Shown here: positions 21,655-30,332 of the stretch, piece by piece | Numbering within the stretch: the stretch's first letter is position 1 | How the letters are laid out: the number at the start of each line of letters is the position of its first letter | Assembly: GCF_026242055.1 (NCBI RefSeq) | Contig: NZ_JAPJDL010000009.1 | Span: 126,352 to 190,351 of the forward strand | Direction of reading: 5' to 3' | Length of the DNA: 64,000 bases | DNA from: Lentzea sp. NEAU-D7 | GTDB taxonomy: Bacteria; Actinomycetota; Actinomycetes; Mycobacteriales; Pseudonocardiaceae | The notes under the pieces: model-generated | The model's input: the letters and a program-made list of their open reading frames with translations, nothing else | The model's database searches: none | Told to the model about the DNA's origin: nothing | Program-made: the position numbers and the translations under genes

Positions 21655-22818
21655 TCAGCCGTTGAGCACGGCGCGCGACATGACCACGCGCTGCACCTGG
21701 TTCGTGCCCTCGTAGATCTGCGTGATCTTCGCGTCCCGCATCATCCGCTCGACCGGGAAGTCGCGCGTGTAGCCGGCGCCGCCGAAGAGCTGCACCGCGT
21801 CCGTCGTGACCTCCATGGCCACGTCGGAGGCGAAGCACTTGGCGGCGGCGGTGATGAAGCCGATGTTCGGCTCGCCGCGTTCCGCCTTGGCGGCCGCGAC
21901 GTAGACCATGTGGCGGGCCGCCTCGATCTTCATCGCCATGTCGGCGAGCATGAACTGGACGCCCTGGAAGTCCGAAATGGACTTTCCGAACTGCTTGCGG
22001 TCCTTGACGTACGCGACCGCTGCTTCCAGTGCGCCCTGCGCGATGCCGACTGCCTGGGCGCCGATGGTCGGGCGGGTGTGGTCCAGGGTCCGCAGGGCGG
22101 TCTTCAGACCGGTGCCCGGCTCGCCGATGATGCGGTTGGCCGGGATGGTGCAGTTCTCGAAGTAGATCTCGCGGGTCGGCGAGCCCTTGATGCCGAGCTT
22201 GCGCTCCTTCGGGCCGACCGAGAAGCCCGGGTCGTCCTTGTGCACGACGAACGCGGAGATGCCCTGCGACTTCTTCGGGGCGTTCGGGTCCGTCACGGCC
22301 ATGACGGTGTACCAGGTGGACTCGCCCGCGTTGGTGATCCAGCACTTGGTGCCGTTGAGCAGCCAGTCCGAGCCGTCCAGCACGGCGCGCGTTCGCATCG
22401 ACGCGGTGTCGGAGCCCGCCTCGCGCTCGGACAGCGCGTAGGACGCCATGGCCTCGCCCGAGGCGATGGACGGCATGACGAGCTGCTTCAGCTCGTCGGA
22501 GGCCGAGAGCAGGATCGGCATGGTGCCGAGCTTGTTCACCGCCGGGATCAGCGAGGACGACGCGCAGACGCGGGCCACTTCCTCGATGACGATGCAGGTG
22601 GCGACCGAGTCGGCGCCTTGGCCGTCGTAGTCCTCGGGCACGTGCACGGCCGCGAAGCCCGCCTTGACCAGGGCGTTGTGTGCCTCCACCGGGAAGCGCT
22701 CGTTCTCGTCGACCTCGGCCGCGTACGGCTTGATCTCCTTCTCGGCGAGTGAGCGGACGGCCTCTCGCAGCGCCTCGTGCTCCTCGGCGAGCTGGTAGGT
22801 GCCGAAGCTCGGGTTCAC
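21655..22818 (-). CDS. fadE25: Acyl-CoA dehydrogenase
   Basis: FAD-dependent acyl-CoA dehydrogenase of 387 residues that introduces the alpha-beta double bond in fatty-acyl-CoA oxidation, in the cytosol. It has SYALSEREAGSD (substrate/FAD binding), KCWITNAGESTWYTVMAVT, RKQFGKSISDFQGVQFMLADMA, and the C-terminal QIYEGTNQVQRVVMSR with the catalytic Glu. GTG 22818 is supported by GGGAGGT eight bases upstream. Position next to purE-purK matches fadE25 (Rv3274c) as I remember it. The preferred chain length is not readable. Confidence 0.93.
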   Translation of the reverse strand: MNPSFGTYQLAEEHEALREAVRSLAEKEIKPYAAEVDENERFPVEAHNALVKAGFAAVHVPEDYDGQGADSVATCIVIEEVARVCASSSLIPAVNKLGTMPILLSASDELKQLVMPSIASGEAMASYALSEREAGSDTASMRTRAVLDGSDWLLNGTKCWITNAGESTWYTVMAVTDPNAPKKSQGISAFVVHKDDPGFSVGPKERKLGIKGSPTREIYFENCTIPANRIIGEPGTGLKTALRTLDHTRPTIGAQAVGIAQGALEAAVAYVKDRKQFGKSISDFQGVQFMLADMAMKIEAARHMVYVAAAKAERGEPNIGFITAAAKCFASDVAMEVTTDAVQLFGGAGYTRDFPVERMMRDAKITQIYEGTNQVQRVVMSRAVLNG

Positions 22819-22896
22819 CTTGTTACCTCCCGGTAGCGAGTACTCGGCACGATGTTAGCGCCCGTTCACGTCGGGCGCTGCTGTGCTGTTGAGCAC

Positions 22897-23385
22897 TCAG
22901 AGGGACTTCTGCAGCGCCGCGTCCTTGTCTAGTACGAGCTGCTCGAGTTCTGCCTGGAAGCGCGCCATGCGCTCCTGCAGTCCGGCGTCCGAGGAGGCCA
23001 GCATCCGGACGGCCAGCAGGCCCGCGTTGCGCGCACCACCCACTGAGACCGTGGCGACCGGGACGCCCGCGGGCATCTGCACGATCGAGAGCAGCGAGTC
23101 CATGCCGTCGAGGTACTTCAACGGCACCGGAACGCCGATCACCGGGAGCACGGTCGCGGAGGCGACCATGCCGGGCAGGTGGGCGGCGCCGCCGGCACCC
23201 GCGATGATCACGCGCAGGCCGCGGGAGGCGGCCGACGACGCGTAGTCGAGCATCCGCTGCGGGGTGCGGTGCGCGGAGACGACGCTCACCTCGAACGGCA
23301 CGTCGAACTCGGCGAGCGCCTCGGTGGCCGCCTTCATCACCGGCCAGTCCGAGTCGCTGCCCATGATCACGCCAACCTGAGTCAC
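22897..23385 (-). CDS. purE: N5-carboxyaminoimidazole ribonucleotide mutase
   Basis: Purine biosynthesis enzyme moving the carboxylate of N5-CAIR to C4 of the imidazole ring, giving CAIR. It has 162 residues, the usual length for the octameric class I PurE. Signatures are [12 protein letters not shown] at the N-terminus, SAHRTPQRM with the catalytic His, [12 protein letters not shown] and [30 protein letters not shown] 23385 overlaps the purK stop by four bases (GTGA), so the two enzymes of consecutive steps are translationally coupled. Confidence 0.95.
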   Translation of the reverse strand: MTQVGVIMGSDSDWPVMKAATEALAEFDVPFEVSVVSAHRTPQRMLDYASSAASRGLRVIIAGAGGAAHLPGMVASATVLPVIGVPVPLKYLDGMDSLLSIVQMPAGVPVATVSVGGARNAGLLAVRMLASSDAGLQERMARFQAELEQLVLDKDAALQKSL

Positions 23386-24569
23386 TCCGCACTCCCGTGA
23401 ATGTCGTATCCGTCTGACCAAACGCCCGTGGACAGCCAGTCCGCGGCGAGCCGCGCGCGCTGGCGGACCTCGGCCATGTCCTTGCCGAGGAACGTCACGT
23501 GCCCGATCTTGCGGCCCGGCCGTTCCTCCTTGCCGTACAGGTGCACGTGCGCGTCCGGGTACCGGGCGAACAGGTGGTGCACGCGCTCGTCGGGGCCCAT
23601 CGCGGGCGGCTCGGTCGCGCCGAGGACGTTCGCCATCACGACGGCCGGCGCCATCAGGTCGGTGCGGCCGAGCGGGTAGTCCAGGACGGCCCGCAGGTGC
23701 TGCTCGAACTGCGACGTGCGCGCGCCCTCGATCGACCAGTGGCCGGAGTTGTGCGGGCGCATCGCGAGCTCGTTCACGACCACGCCGTCCGCGGTCTCGA
23801 ACAGCTCGACGGCCAGCACGCCCACGACGCCCAGGGCGTCGGCGACCTTCAGCGCCAGCTCCTGGGCGGCGGCCCCGTCCAGCGCGGGAGCGGGTGCCAG
23901 CACCTCGACGCAGATGCCGTCGGACTGCACGGTCTCGACGACCGGCCACGCCGCGCCCTGCCCGAACGGCGAGCGAGCCACGACGGCGGCCAGCTCGCGG
24001 CGCATCGGCACGCACTGCTCGACCATGAGCGGCGTGCCGGCCTCCAGCAGTTCGGGGACGACCCGCTCGGCGCTCTGCGGGGTGTTCAGCATCCACACGC
24101 CACGCCCGTCGTAGCCGCCGCGGACCGCCTTCAGCACGCACGGCCAGCCGTTCTCCGCGCCGAAGCGGAGCACGTCGCGCACCTCGTGCACCTCGGCGAA
24201 CGGCGGCACCGGCAGGCCCAGCTCGGCCAGCCGCACGCGCATCTTCAGCTTGTCCTGCGCGAACTGCAGCGCGTCCGGGCCGGGGTGCACCTTCACGCCC
24301 TCGGCGGCCAGCGCGCGGAGGTGCTCCTGCGGCACGTGCTCGTGGTCGAACGTGACCACCTCGCAGCCCTTCGCGAACGAGCGCAGCGCGTCGAGGTCGG
24401 TGTGCGTGCCGAGCACCACGTCCCGCGCGACGAGCGCGGCGGGGTCGTTCTCGGAGACTGCGAGCACGCGCAGCGACTGCCCGAGCGGGATCGCGGCCTG
24501 GTGCGTCATGCGGGCGAGCTGCCCGCCGCCGATCATTCCGACGACGGGGAGACGGGTACGAGAGTCCAC
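23382..24569 (-). CDS. purK: 5-(carboxyamino)imidazole ribonucleotide synthase
   Basis: ATP-grasp enzyme that carboxylates aminoimidazole ribonucleotide with bicarbonate and ATP to N5-CAIR, the substrate of PurE encoded just downstream. It has 395 residues. [18 protein letters not shown] at the N-terminus, [21 protein letters not shown] (ATP-binding loop), [21 protein letters not shown] and the C-terminal [16 protein letters not shown] are diagnostic. It starts at GTG 24569, which leaves a 62-bp gap to the end of the ABC permease gene. Confidence 0.95.
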   Translation of the reverse strand: MDSRTRLPVVGMIGGGQLARMTHQAAIPLGQSLRVLAVSENDPAALVARDVVLGTHTDLDALRSFAKGCEVVTFDHEHVPQEHLRALAAEGVKVHPGPDALQFAQDKLKMRVRLAELGLPVPPFAEVHEVRDVLRFGAENGWPCVLKAVRGGYDGRGVWMLNTPQSAERVVPELLEAGTPLMVEQCVPMRRELAAVVARSPFGQGAAWPVVETVQSDGICVEVLAPAPALDGAAAQELALKVADALGVVGVLAVELFETADGVVVNELAMRPHNSGHWSIEGARTSQFEQHLRAVLDYPLGRTDLMAPAVVMANVLGATEPPAMGPDERVHHLFARYPDAHVHLYGKEERPGRKIGHVTFLGKDMAEVRQRARLAADWLSTGVWSDGYDIHGSAE

Positions 24570-24631
24570 GGTTCAGGCATCCTACCTGCGGCTACAGCGA
24601 CACTCACCACCACGCCCAGCTCGTGCCCGCG

Positions 24632-25795
24632 CTAGCCCCCGGCCTTGGGGGCGGAGGAATCCGGCGTGCTCTCCGCGCTGTCCTCGCCCGAAGCGGACTT
24701 CGGCTCCGAGGCCTCGGCGGGCTCCGGCTCCACCCCCGGGTCGAACGCAGGCCCGGGCTCCGCCTCCGGATCGAACGCAGGCCCGGGCTCCGCCTCCGGA
24801 TCGAACGCAGGCCCGGGCTCGGCCCCCGGATCGAACGCGGGCGCGGGGGCGGACTCGGCCGCCGCTCCGGCCAGGACCACGGCCGGCCCGGAAACGGCGA
24901 CCAGCGACTGCTCCCCGATGCGGCGGTGTGAGCGGGAGGGCTTCCACCCGCCACCGTGCCGCATCAACCGGAACACGAGCAGGAACAGCCCCGAGGCCAG
25001 CAGCGCACACACGAAGAACTCGATGATCTGGAACGTCGTGACCCGCTCGATCGGCTGATATTCGACGTACGTGCCGATGGCGGCTCTTTCGTTGCGCATG
25101 CAGGTGTTCGTGTTGATCGCGTCCACGCACTTGTCCAGCACGGGCACCGGTTCGAGGTCGGGGCCGATGAAGCCGCTGCCGAGTTCGAGTCCGCGTTCCG
25201 GCACGACCGGGGTGTTCTCCCAGCGCACGATCGCGCGTGCCGGCGGCAAGTAGTAGTCGCGCGCCATCACGGACATGAGGACGCGCACGAGCATGAAGAA
25301 CACCAGGGTGCCCGCGATAGCCGTCATCACGTGCCTGGTCAGCAGGCCGACGAGCACGCCGATAGCCAGCCCGAGGACGGCGTAACCGGCCTGCACGAGC
25401 GGGGTGGCCTCGAACGAGGACCACGATCTGCGCGTGCCGACGTAACCGTCTCCGGTTCCGACGAGCGCGCCCAGCAGGACGGCCAGGACGCCGAGCACGA
25501 GCAACTTGCCGCGCAACCACTCCACGGGCGTGACGTCCTGGCCCCAGGCCACGAAGTAGGTGCGTTCCTCCAGCTCACGGGCGATGAGCGGTGCACCCCA
25601 GAACATGCCGACCACACCGCCGAACCCGATCTGCACCATGAGGGCGTAGAAGCCGACGATCGGCATCGTGGCCGGTCCGCCCTCGAACTCCGTCGAGACG
25701 AGGCCGTACACGGCGAGCAGGGCGACGGCGGTGACGCCGAGGATGGGCCAGCGGTGCTGACGCCAGGTCAGCCAGATGATCGAACCCGCGTTCAC
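24632..25795 (-). CDS. ABC transporter permease with repetitive acidic-proline tail
   Basis: A 387-residue ABC-2-type membrane permease. Hydrophobic segments span roughly residues 17-35, 48-70, 95-117, 130-150, 155-175 and 265-285, with an extracytoplasmic loop of about 85 residues between the last two, containing Cys in DKCVD and TCMRN. Residues from about 320 are disordered, with 3.5 copies of a ten-residue repeat (AEPGPAFDPE) from 30-bp DNA repeats, then PAEASEPKSASG. GTG 25795 overlaps the ATPase stop (GTGA). With the GntR gene and ATPase it forms a three-gene operon. The exported substrate is unknown; YtrA-type operons often respond to cell-envelope stress. Confidence 0.85.
   Translation of the reverse strand: MNAGSIIWLTWRQHRWPILGVTAVALLAVYGLVSTEFEGGPATMPIVGFYALMVQIGFGGVVGMFWGAPLIARELEERTYFVAWGQDVTPVEWLRGKLLVLGVLAVLLGALVGTGDGYVGTRRSWSSFEATPLVQAGYAVLGLAIGVLVGLLTRHVMTAIAGTLVFFMLVRVLMSVMARDYYLPPARAIVRWENTPVVPERGLELGSGFIGPDLEPVPVLDKCVDAINTNTCMRNERAAIGTYVEYQPIERVTTFQIIEFFVCALLASGLFLLVFRLMRHGGGWKPSRSHRRIGEQSLVAVSGPAVVLAGAAAESAPAPAFDPGAEPGPAFDPEAEPGPAFDPEAEPGPAFDPGVEPEPAEASEPKSASGEDSAESTPDSSAPKAGG
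24724..24844. repeat. 30-bp tandem repeat inside the permease gene
   Basis: Units at 24741-24770, 24771-24800 and 24801-24830 are nearly identical, with partial units on both sides. Each keeps frame and encodes ten residues, so copy number can change without disrupting the protein. Confidence 0.9.
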
Positions 25796-26586
25796 GCCGC
25801 ACGCTCCAGGTGCGCCACGACCAGCTCCTCCAGCGTCACGTACCGCGCTGTCCACGGCTCGTCGATCCGCGCGCCGCCGGAACGCACCAGGTACGACGAT
25901 TGCGATCTGCCGTGCTTCGCGAGCACCACGGGTCCCTCCACGGGTGGTTTCGAGGCGTGCGGACCGGTGTAGAGGACGTGCTCCTCCAGCAGCTCGTCCG
26001 TGTCGCCGTTCACCAGCAGGCGGCCGTTCGAGAGCAGCAGCAGCCGGTCGGCGACGCCCCCGATCTCCGCCACGACGTGCGTGGAGAAGATCAGCGTCAT
26101 GCCGTTGTCGTTGACCTCGGTCAGCAACTCCCGCATGACCTTCTGGCGCGCCAAAGGGTCCAGTTCGGCCAGTGGCTCGTCCAGCAGCAGGACGTCCGGG
26201 CGGGCGCCCAACGCCAGTGCGAGCGTCACGTGCGTGCGCTGGCCGCCGGACAGGTCACCGATCTGGAGCCTGCGCGGCACCTTGAACCGGGTGAGCCACC
26301 CGTCGGCGCGTTCCTCGTCCCAGACGTCGTTCATGCGGCGGCCGAACTGCAGCACGTCCGCGACCTTGAACGACTTGTACATCGGCTTGTGCTGCGGCAC
26401 GTACGCCACCCGGCCCGCGATCGACGAGTGACCCCAGTCCGGCGGCAGGTGCCCGGCCAGCACGTTGAGCAACGTCGACTTGCCGGAGCCGTTGGCCCCG
26501 ACCACGGCCGTCACACTGCCCGGCGGCAGCTCGAAGGAGACGTTCCGCAACGCCCACTTCGACACATCGGCCGCGACCACGCTCAT
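25792..26586 (-). CDS. ABC transporter ATP-binding protein
   Basis: A 264-residue nucleotide-binding subunit. Walker A is GANGSGKST near residues 33-41, the Q-loop is YVPQHKP, the signature is LSGGQRTHVTLAL, Walker B is DVLLLDEPLAELDPLA, and the switch His is in STHVVAE. The C-terminus of about 60 residues is extended and ends in LEELVVAHLERAA. ATG 26586 overlaps the GntR stop (ATGA) and its own stop overlaps the permease start, so the three genes are coupled. It energises the downstream permease. Confidence 0.92.
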   Translation of the reverse strand: MSVVAADVSKWALRNVSFELPPGSVTAVVGANGSGKSTLLNVLAGHLPPDWGHSSIAGRVAYVPQHKPMYKSFKVADVLQFGRRMNDVWDEERADGWLTRFKVPRRLQIGDLSGGQRTHVTLALALGARPDVLLLDEPLAELDPLARQKVMRELLTEVNDNGMTLIFSTHVVAEIGGVADRLLLLSNGRLLVNGDTDELLEEHVLYTGPHASKPPVEGPVVLAKHGRSQSSYLVRSGGARIDEPWTARYVTLEELVVAHLERAA

Positions 26587-26963
26587 TGCGCTCCCCCACT
26601 CAGCACCTCGCGCATCAGCGCGTTGATGTCCTCGTCCTCCAACCCGGCGGAGCGCGCCTTCGCGACCCATGCGGCGAGATCGGCGCGCAACGGGTCCAGG
26701 TCCTCGGGGGCGGCGGACCCCAAGGAGGCCTTGACGAAGGTGCCGGAGCCCTGACGGGCTTCGACGAGGCCCGCGAGCTCCAGCTCGCGATAGGCCTTGA
26801 GCACGGTGTTCGCGTTCACCCCGCTGGTGGCGACGACGTCGCGCACCGTCGGCAGCCGATCACCCGGCTGCAACCAGCCGAGCCTCATGGCCTCCCTGAC
26901 CTGCTGTCCCAGCTGCAGGTACGCGGGAAATCCGCTGCCGCGGTCAACGTGGAACTCGACCAC
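26583..26963 (-). CDS. GntR-family regulator, YtrA subfamily
   Basis: A 126-residue repressor with a GntR winged HTH (QLGQQVREAMRLGWLQPGDRLPTVRDVV, NANTVLKAYRELELAGLV, RQGSGTFV) and a short helical tail instead of a ligand domain, which defines the YtrA group usually found with ABC transporters. I chose GTG 26963, preceded by GGGGAG at good distance, over an ATG at 26990, which lies inside the operator. It probably represses its own operon by binding 26978-26999. The inducing signal is unknown. Confidence 0.88.
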   Translation of the reverse strand: MVEFHVDRGSGFPAYLQLGQQVREAMRLGWLQPGDRLPTVRDVVATSGVNANTVLKAYRELELAGLVEARQGSGTFVKASLGSAAPEDLDPLRADLAAWVAKARSAGLEDEDINALMREVLSGGAQ

Positions 26964-26977
26964 GCACGCTCCCCAGA

Positions 26978-26999
26978 TTGTTCTAGTCAACTAGCACAA
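26978..26999. promoter_or_regulatory. GntR (YtrA-type) operator
   Basis: Read on the plus strand, this 22-bp dyad consists of TTGT and CTAG, a TCAA centre, then CTAG and ACAA, with one unpaired base on each side. It overlaps the -10 box and start region of the predicted promoter, fitting autorepression by the adjacent GntR protein. Confidence 0.75.
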
Positions 27000-27025
27000 T
27001 AGAACACTTCTGCGGGTGTTGTGAA
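26996..27025 (-). promoter_or_regulatory. Promoter of the GntR-ABC operon
   Basis: On the minus strand TTCACA (27025-27020) is followed after 18 bp by TATTGT (27001-26996). The -35 matches consensus at five of six positions and the -10 at four of six. The operator overlaps the -10 box. Confidence 0.6.
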
Positions 27026-27075
27026 GCGACCGCGGTGGGGACGCGGGGAGGGCCGCCGGGCGCGGGACAGGGGGG

Positions 27076-27843
27076 TCAGCGCCCGAGCGAGGTGAGGAGC
27101 GCACGCGCCTCGGCGTGCGTGTCCGGCAGCTGTTCGACCCAGACCTTGGCGGGGCCGACCGGCCGGACGTTGGGGTCGTCGGCGAGCCTGTCGGCAGCCA
27201 GGACCCTGAGGTTGGAGACCCTTCGGGCAAGAAGTCCGTCACGACGGACCAGCACCGCGGCCACGCACGGGCCGAGGGTCGCCAGCGTCTCGCCGCCGTC
27301 GAAGACGGTGCGCAACGCGTCCGACACGAGTGTCATCGCGACGACGCGGGACCAGCCCGATGCGCGGTGCACGTCGAGCCGCAGCAGGACGAGGGCGTAG
27401 TCGAGGGACGCGACCGGTGTCTCCCGGTACACCTCACCCAGCCGTGTCCTCAGGTAGGCGGCGGTCGCCAGCCCGGTCAACGGGTCCTCGGCCGCGCAGT
27501 CGCCGGCCTGCTTGGTCACCACGTCCGCCCACCCCAGCGCCGTCAGGCGCACCATCCGCGACGGGAGCGCGTCGATGTCCGGCGACACGACGTGCGAACC
27601 GTCCGTCAGCACGGCGTGCAGCGCGGCCAGGTCCAGCAGCGTCTCGCTCAGGCCCGCTCCGGCCTCGGCCCGTGCTCGGCCCAGCCTGACCAGCGCGTCG
27701 CCGGGGTCGGCTTCCTCCAGCATCGCCGCGCACACGTCGTCGACCTCGGCGAGCGGCCAGTCTGCGGGGAACGCCCAGCCGGCGGCCATGGTGGCGGTCC
27801 GCCACCTCGACTTCAGCAGGCGCTCCGCATGTGCGACACCCAC
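27076..27843 (-). CDS. Degenerate GGDEF-like protein
   Basis: A 255-residue cytosolic protein. Residues about 1-115 are helical without a known domain. From residue about 117 the sequence DPLTGLATAAYLRTRLGEVYRE matches the start of diguanylate cyclase (GGDEF) domains, followed by LLRLDVHRASGWSRVVAM where the conserved Asp would bind metal. The GG(D/E)EF active-site loop itself is absent; the equivalent region reads VAAVLVRRDGLLARRV. It is therefore unlikely to make c-di-GMP and could instead bind a nucleotide or a partner. GTG 27843 is preceded by AAGGGAGA. Confidence 0.65.
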   Translation of the reverse strand: MGVAHAERLLKSRWRTATMAAGWAFPADWPLAEVDDVCAAMLEEADPGDALVRLGRARAEAGAGLSETLLDLAALHAVLTDGSHVVSPDIDALPSRMVRLTALGWADVVTKQAGDCAAEDPLTGLATAAYLRTRLGEVYRETPVASLDYALVLLRLDVHRASGWSRVVAMTLVSDALRTVFDGGETLATLGPCVAAVLVRRDGLLARRVSNLRVLAADRLADDPNVRPVGPAKVWVEQLPDTHAEARALLTSLGR

Positions 27844-27985
27844 CCGGTCTCCCTTCAGTTCGCCCGATTCCAGGTGGGAGACGCAGCCGTCGCTCGTTCG
27901 TGACGCAACCCGCGCGGGGGATTGAGATGACTGCGCCAGCCGCCGTAAGTCACACTGGGCGCCGCGTGGGAGGGGAACAAAGACT

Positions 27986-30223
27986 GTGGCGATCGTTCCT
28001 GCAGATGTTCAGGGACCGAGCGACGCGGAACTCATCGAGTCCGTGCGCGGCGGGACCATCGACGCCTACGGCCAGTTGTACGAACGCCACGTCTCGGCGG
28101 CCTACAACCTCGCCCGCCAGTTGGCCCGCTCCCCCGCGGAAGCCGACGACCTCGTCTCCGAGGCGTTCGCGAAGGTGCTGGACACGCTGCGCGGCGGCCG
28201 CGGCCCCGACTCGGCGTTCCGCGCCTACCTGCTGACGGCGCTGCGCCACACCGCGTACGACAAGACGCGCCGCGACAAGAAGGTCGACCTCACCGAGGAC
28301 ATGACCGACGTCGCGCCGGCCGTGCAGTTCAGCGACACCGCGGTGGCCGGGCTGGAGCGGTCGCTGGCGGCCCGCGCGTTCGCCGCCCTGCCCGAGCGCT
28401 GGCAGATGGTGCTCTGGCACACCGAGATCGAGGGCCAGTCGCCCGCCGAGGTCGCCCCGTTGCTCGGGCTGACGGCCAACGGCGTGTCCGCGCTCGCCTA
28501 CCGCGCCCGCGAGGGCCTCAAGCAGCAGTACCTGCAGATGCACCTGGCCGACACGGAGGCGGAGCGCTGCAAGGCGACCGTCGACCGGCTCGGCGCCTGG
28601 ACCCGCGCCGGTCTGTCCAAGCGCGAGGCGGCCCAGGTCGAGGCGCACCTCGACGAGTGCGGCCGGTGCCGGGCGCTGGCCGCCGAGCTCGCGGACGTCA
28701 ACGGCGCGCTGCGGATCTTCGTCGCCCCGCTGGTGCTGGGCGTCGGTGCCGCGACGTACCTGGTGGCCGCCGGCACGACGACGGCCGTCGTCGGCGCCGG
28801 AGCGGCCGCGGGTGGCGCGGGCGCCGTCGGTGCCGCGATCCCCCGCCAGCTCGTCACGGTCGGTGGTTCCGCCGCCGCCGTGGCCGCGGCCGTGGTGATC
28901 GCGCTGGCCGCCGGTGGCGGCGAGCAGCAGGCGCCGGTGGTGCAGGCCGTCCAGCCCCCGCCCGCGCAGACGCAGGTCCAGACGCCGAGGCCTCCCGCAC
29001 CGCCGGTTCCGCCCGCACCCAGCCCCACCGAGGAACCGCCGCCGCCCACGACGGAACCGCCGCCCTCGGAGGCCCCGCCCGCTCCACCGGCACCAGCACC
29101 TGAGCCGGAGCCGCCCGCCCCGGAACCGCCCGCGCCCACGCCGCCGTCGCTCACGCCGACCACGCCGAGCGGGTACTCGCTGACGCCGGGCGAGGAGCCC
29201 AAGGACTTCCCGATCACCGTCCGGAACACCGGTGGCACGGCGGCACCGCCCGCGAGCATGGTGCTGAACCTGCCGCCGGGCGTCGTGTCGACGGGCGGGC
29301 CGGCGGGCTTCGGCGCCGCGCGCCTGCTGCAGCCGGACGGCGCGGCCGACCAGACCGTGAACTGCCCCGCCGGCACCGGCACGATCACGTGCGTGACGCC
29401 GCAGGGCATCGCGCCGGGCGGGCAGGCGACGTTCCACTTCCTGCTGCGGGCGACCGACACGGCCGTGCCCGGCACGATCACCGGTGTCATCAGCGCGGGC
29501 ACGTCGGTCTCGGTCGACATCAGCGTCGAGGTCAACGTGCCGCCGGTGAACGACGACATCGACCTCTTCGTGAAGACGTGGGATCACTGGTGGTGGCACC
29601 ACCCGCGCGCGGACGTCGAGGTGCGCAACAAGGGCCCGCGCGCGGGCACGCTGAAGCTCGACATCTCGTCGACGAAGGACCTCGTGATCTTCGCGCCGTA
29701 CCGGCAGTGCACGCAGGTGGACGAGAGGTCGATCCGCTGCCTCGCGGACCTGGACAAGGGCGACAGGTTCCGGATGTCCTTCTGGGCGTTCGGACGCCGC
29801 GGCGGGGAGATCACCGTGACGGCCGCGCTGGGCAACGCTACGAAGTCCGCGACCGTGTCGATGAAGGGCTGGCCGGAGCACCCGCCGGGCGAGGTGCCGC
29901 CGAACCCGCCGACGTCCACCACGACGGTGCCGCCGACGACCACGACCACCGAGCCCACGAAGCCGACGCGGCCGGCCGATCCCACGAAGCCGACCCCGCC
30001 CACCGAGCCGGCGAAGACGACCGTGCCGACCCAGCCGGCGGAACCCTCGGAACCGGAGGCCCCGCCGTCGACGACCCCGCCCCCGTCGCTGCCCCCGTCG
30101 GAGCCGCCGACGACCACGCCACCACCGAGGACGGAAGAGCCGTGCGAGCCGCCGCGCGGCCTGCTCCCGGGCCTGATCGGAGGTCTGTTCGGACAGCCCT
30201 CCTGCGAACCACCGCGGAGTTGA
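27986..30223 (+). CDS. ECF sigma factor fused to zinc-finger anti-sigma-like, membrane and extracytoplasmic domains
   Basis: A 745-residue fusion. Residues about 15-85 are sigma region 2 (YGQLYERHVSAAYNLARQLA, DDLVSEAFAKVLDTL) and about 130-185 region 4 (LPERWQMVLWHTEIEGQSPAEVAPLLGLT). A putative zinc finger with HLDECGRC lies near 220. Hydrophobic stretches follow at about 245-285 and 288-310. The remainder is extracytoplasmic: a Pro-rich linker, a DUF11/CARDB-like beta domain (YSLTPGEEPKDFPITVRNTGG), a second beta domain and a Thr/Pro-rich tail. The plan matches the described actinobacterial ECFs with fused C-terminal extensions (I recall ECF52/ECF53). The signal may be sensed outside and relayed to its own sigma domain. 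GTG 27986 follows GGGAGGGG. Confidence 0.85.
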   Translation: MAIVPADVQGPSDAELIESVRGGTIDAYGQLYERHVSAAYNLARQLARSPAEADDLVSEAFAKVLDTLRGGRGPDSAFRAYLLTALRHTAYDKTRRDKKVDLTEDMTDVAPAVQFSDTAVAGLERSLAARAFAALPERWQMVLWHTEIEGQSPAEVAPLLGLTANGVSALAYRAREGLKQQYLQMHLADTEAERCKATVDRLGAWTRAGLSKREAAQVEAHLDECGRCRALAAELADVNGALRIFVAPLVLGVGAATYLVAAGTTTAVVGAGAAAGGAGAVGAAIPRQLVTVGGSAAAVAAAVVIALAAGGGEQQAPVVQAVQPPPAQTQVQTPRPPAPPVPPAPSPTEEPPPPTTEPPPSEAPPAPPAPAPEPEPPAPEPPAPTPPSLTPTTPSGYSLTPGEEPKDFPITVRNTGGTAAPPASMVLNLPPGVVSTGGPAGFGAARLLQPDGAADQTVNCPAGTGTITCVTPQGIAPGGQATFHFLLRATDTAVPGTITGVISAGTSVSVDISVEVNVPPVNDDIDLFVKTWDHWWWHHPRADVEVRNKGPRAGTLKLDISSTKDLVIFAPYRQCTQVDERSIRCLADLDKGDRFRMSFWAFGRRGGEITVTAALGNATKSATVSMKGWPEHPPGEVPPNPPTSTTTVPPTTTTTEPTKPTRPADPTKPTPPTEPAKTTVPTQPAEPSEPEAPPSTTPPPSLPPSEPPTTTPPPRTEEPCEPPRGLLPGLIGGLFGQPSCEPPRS

Positions 30224-30332
30224 TCAGAAGTTGATCTTTCATCGTCACTGAACGTGCAGGTCATGCACCTCTGCGTCGCGGTTGGTAACACCCGGAGGCA
30301 GGCGTCGTGATCTAGATCCGTAAGCTGGCGCG

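Noticed and set aside
27950..29881. Long minus-strand frame opposite the ECF fusion gene
   Set aside because: Translation is Arg/His/Ala-rich low complexity; the plus-strand frame has sigma-factor motifs and a good ribosome site.
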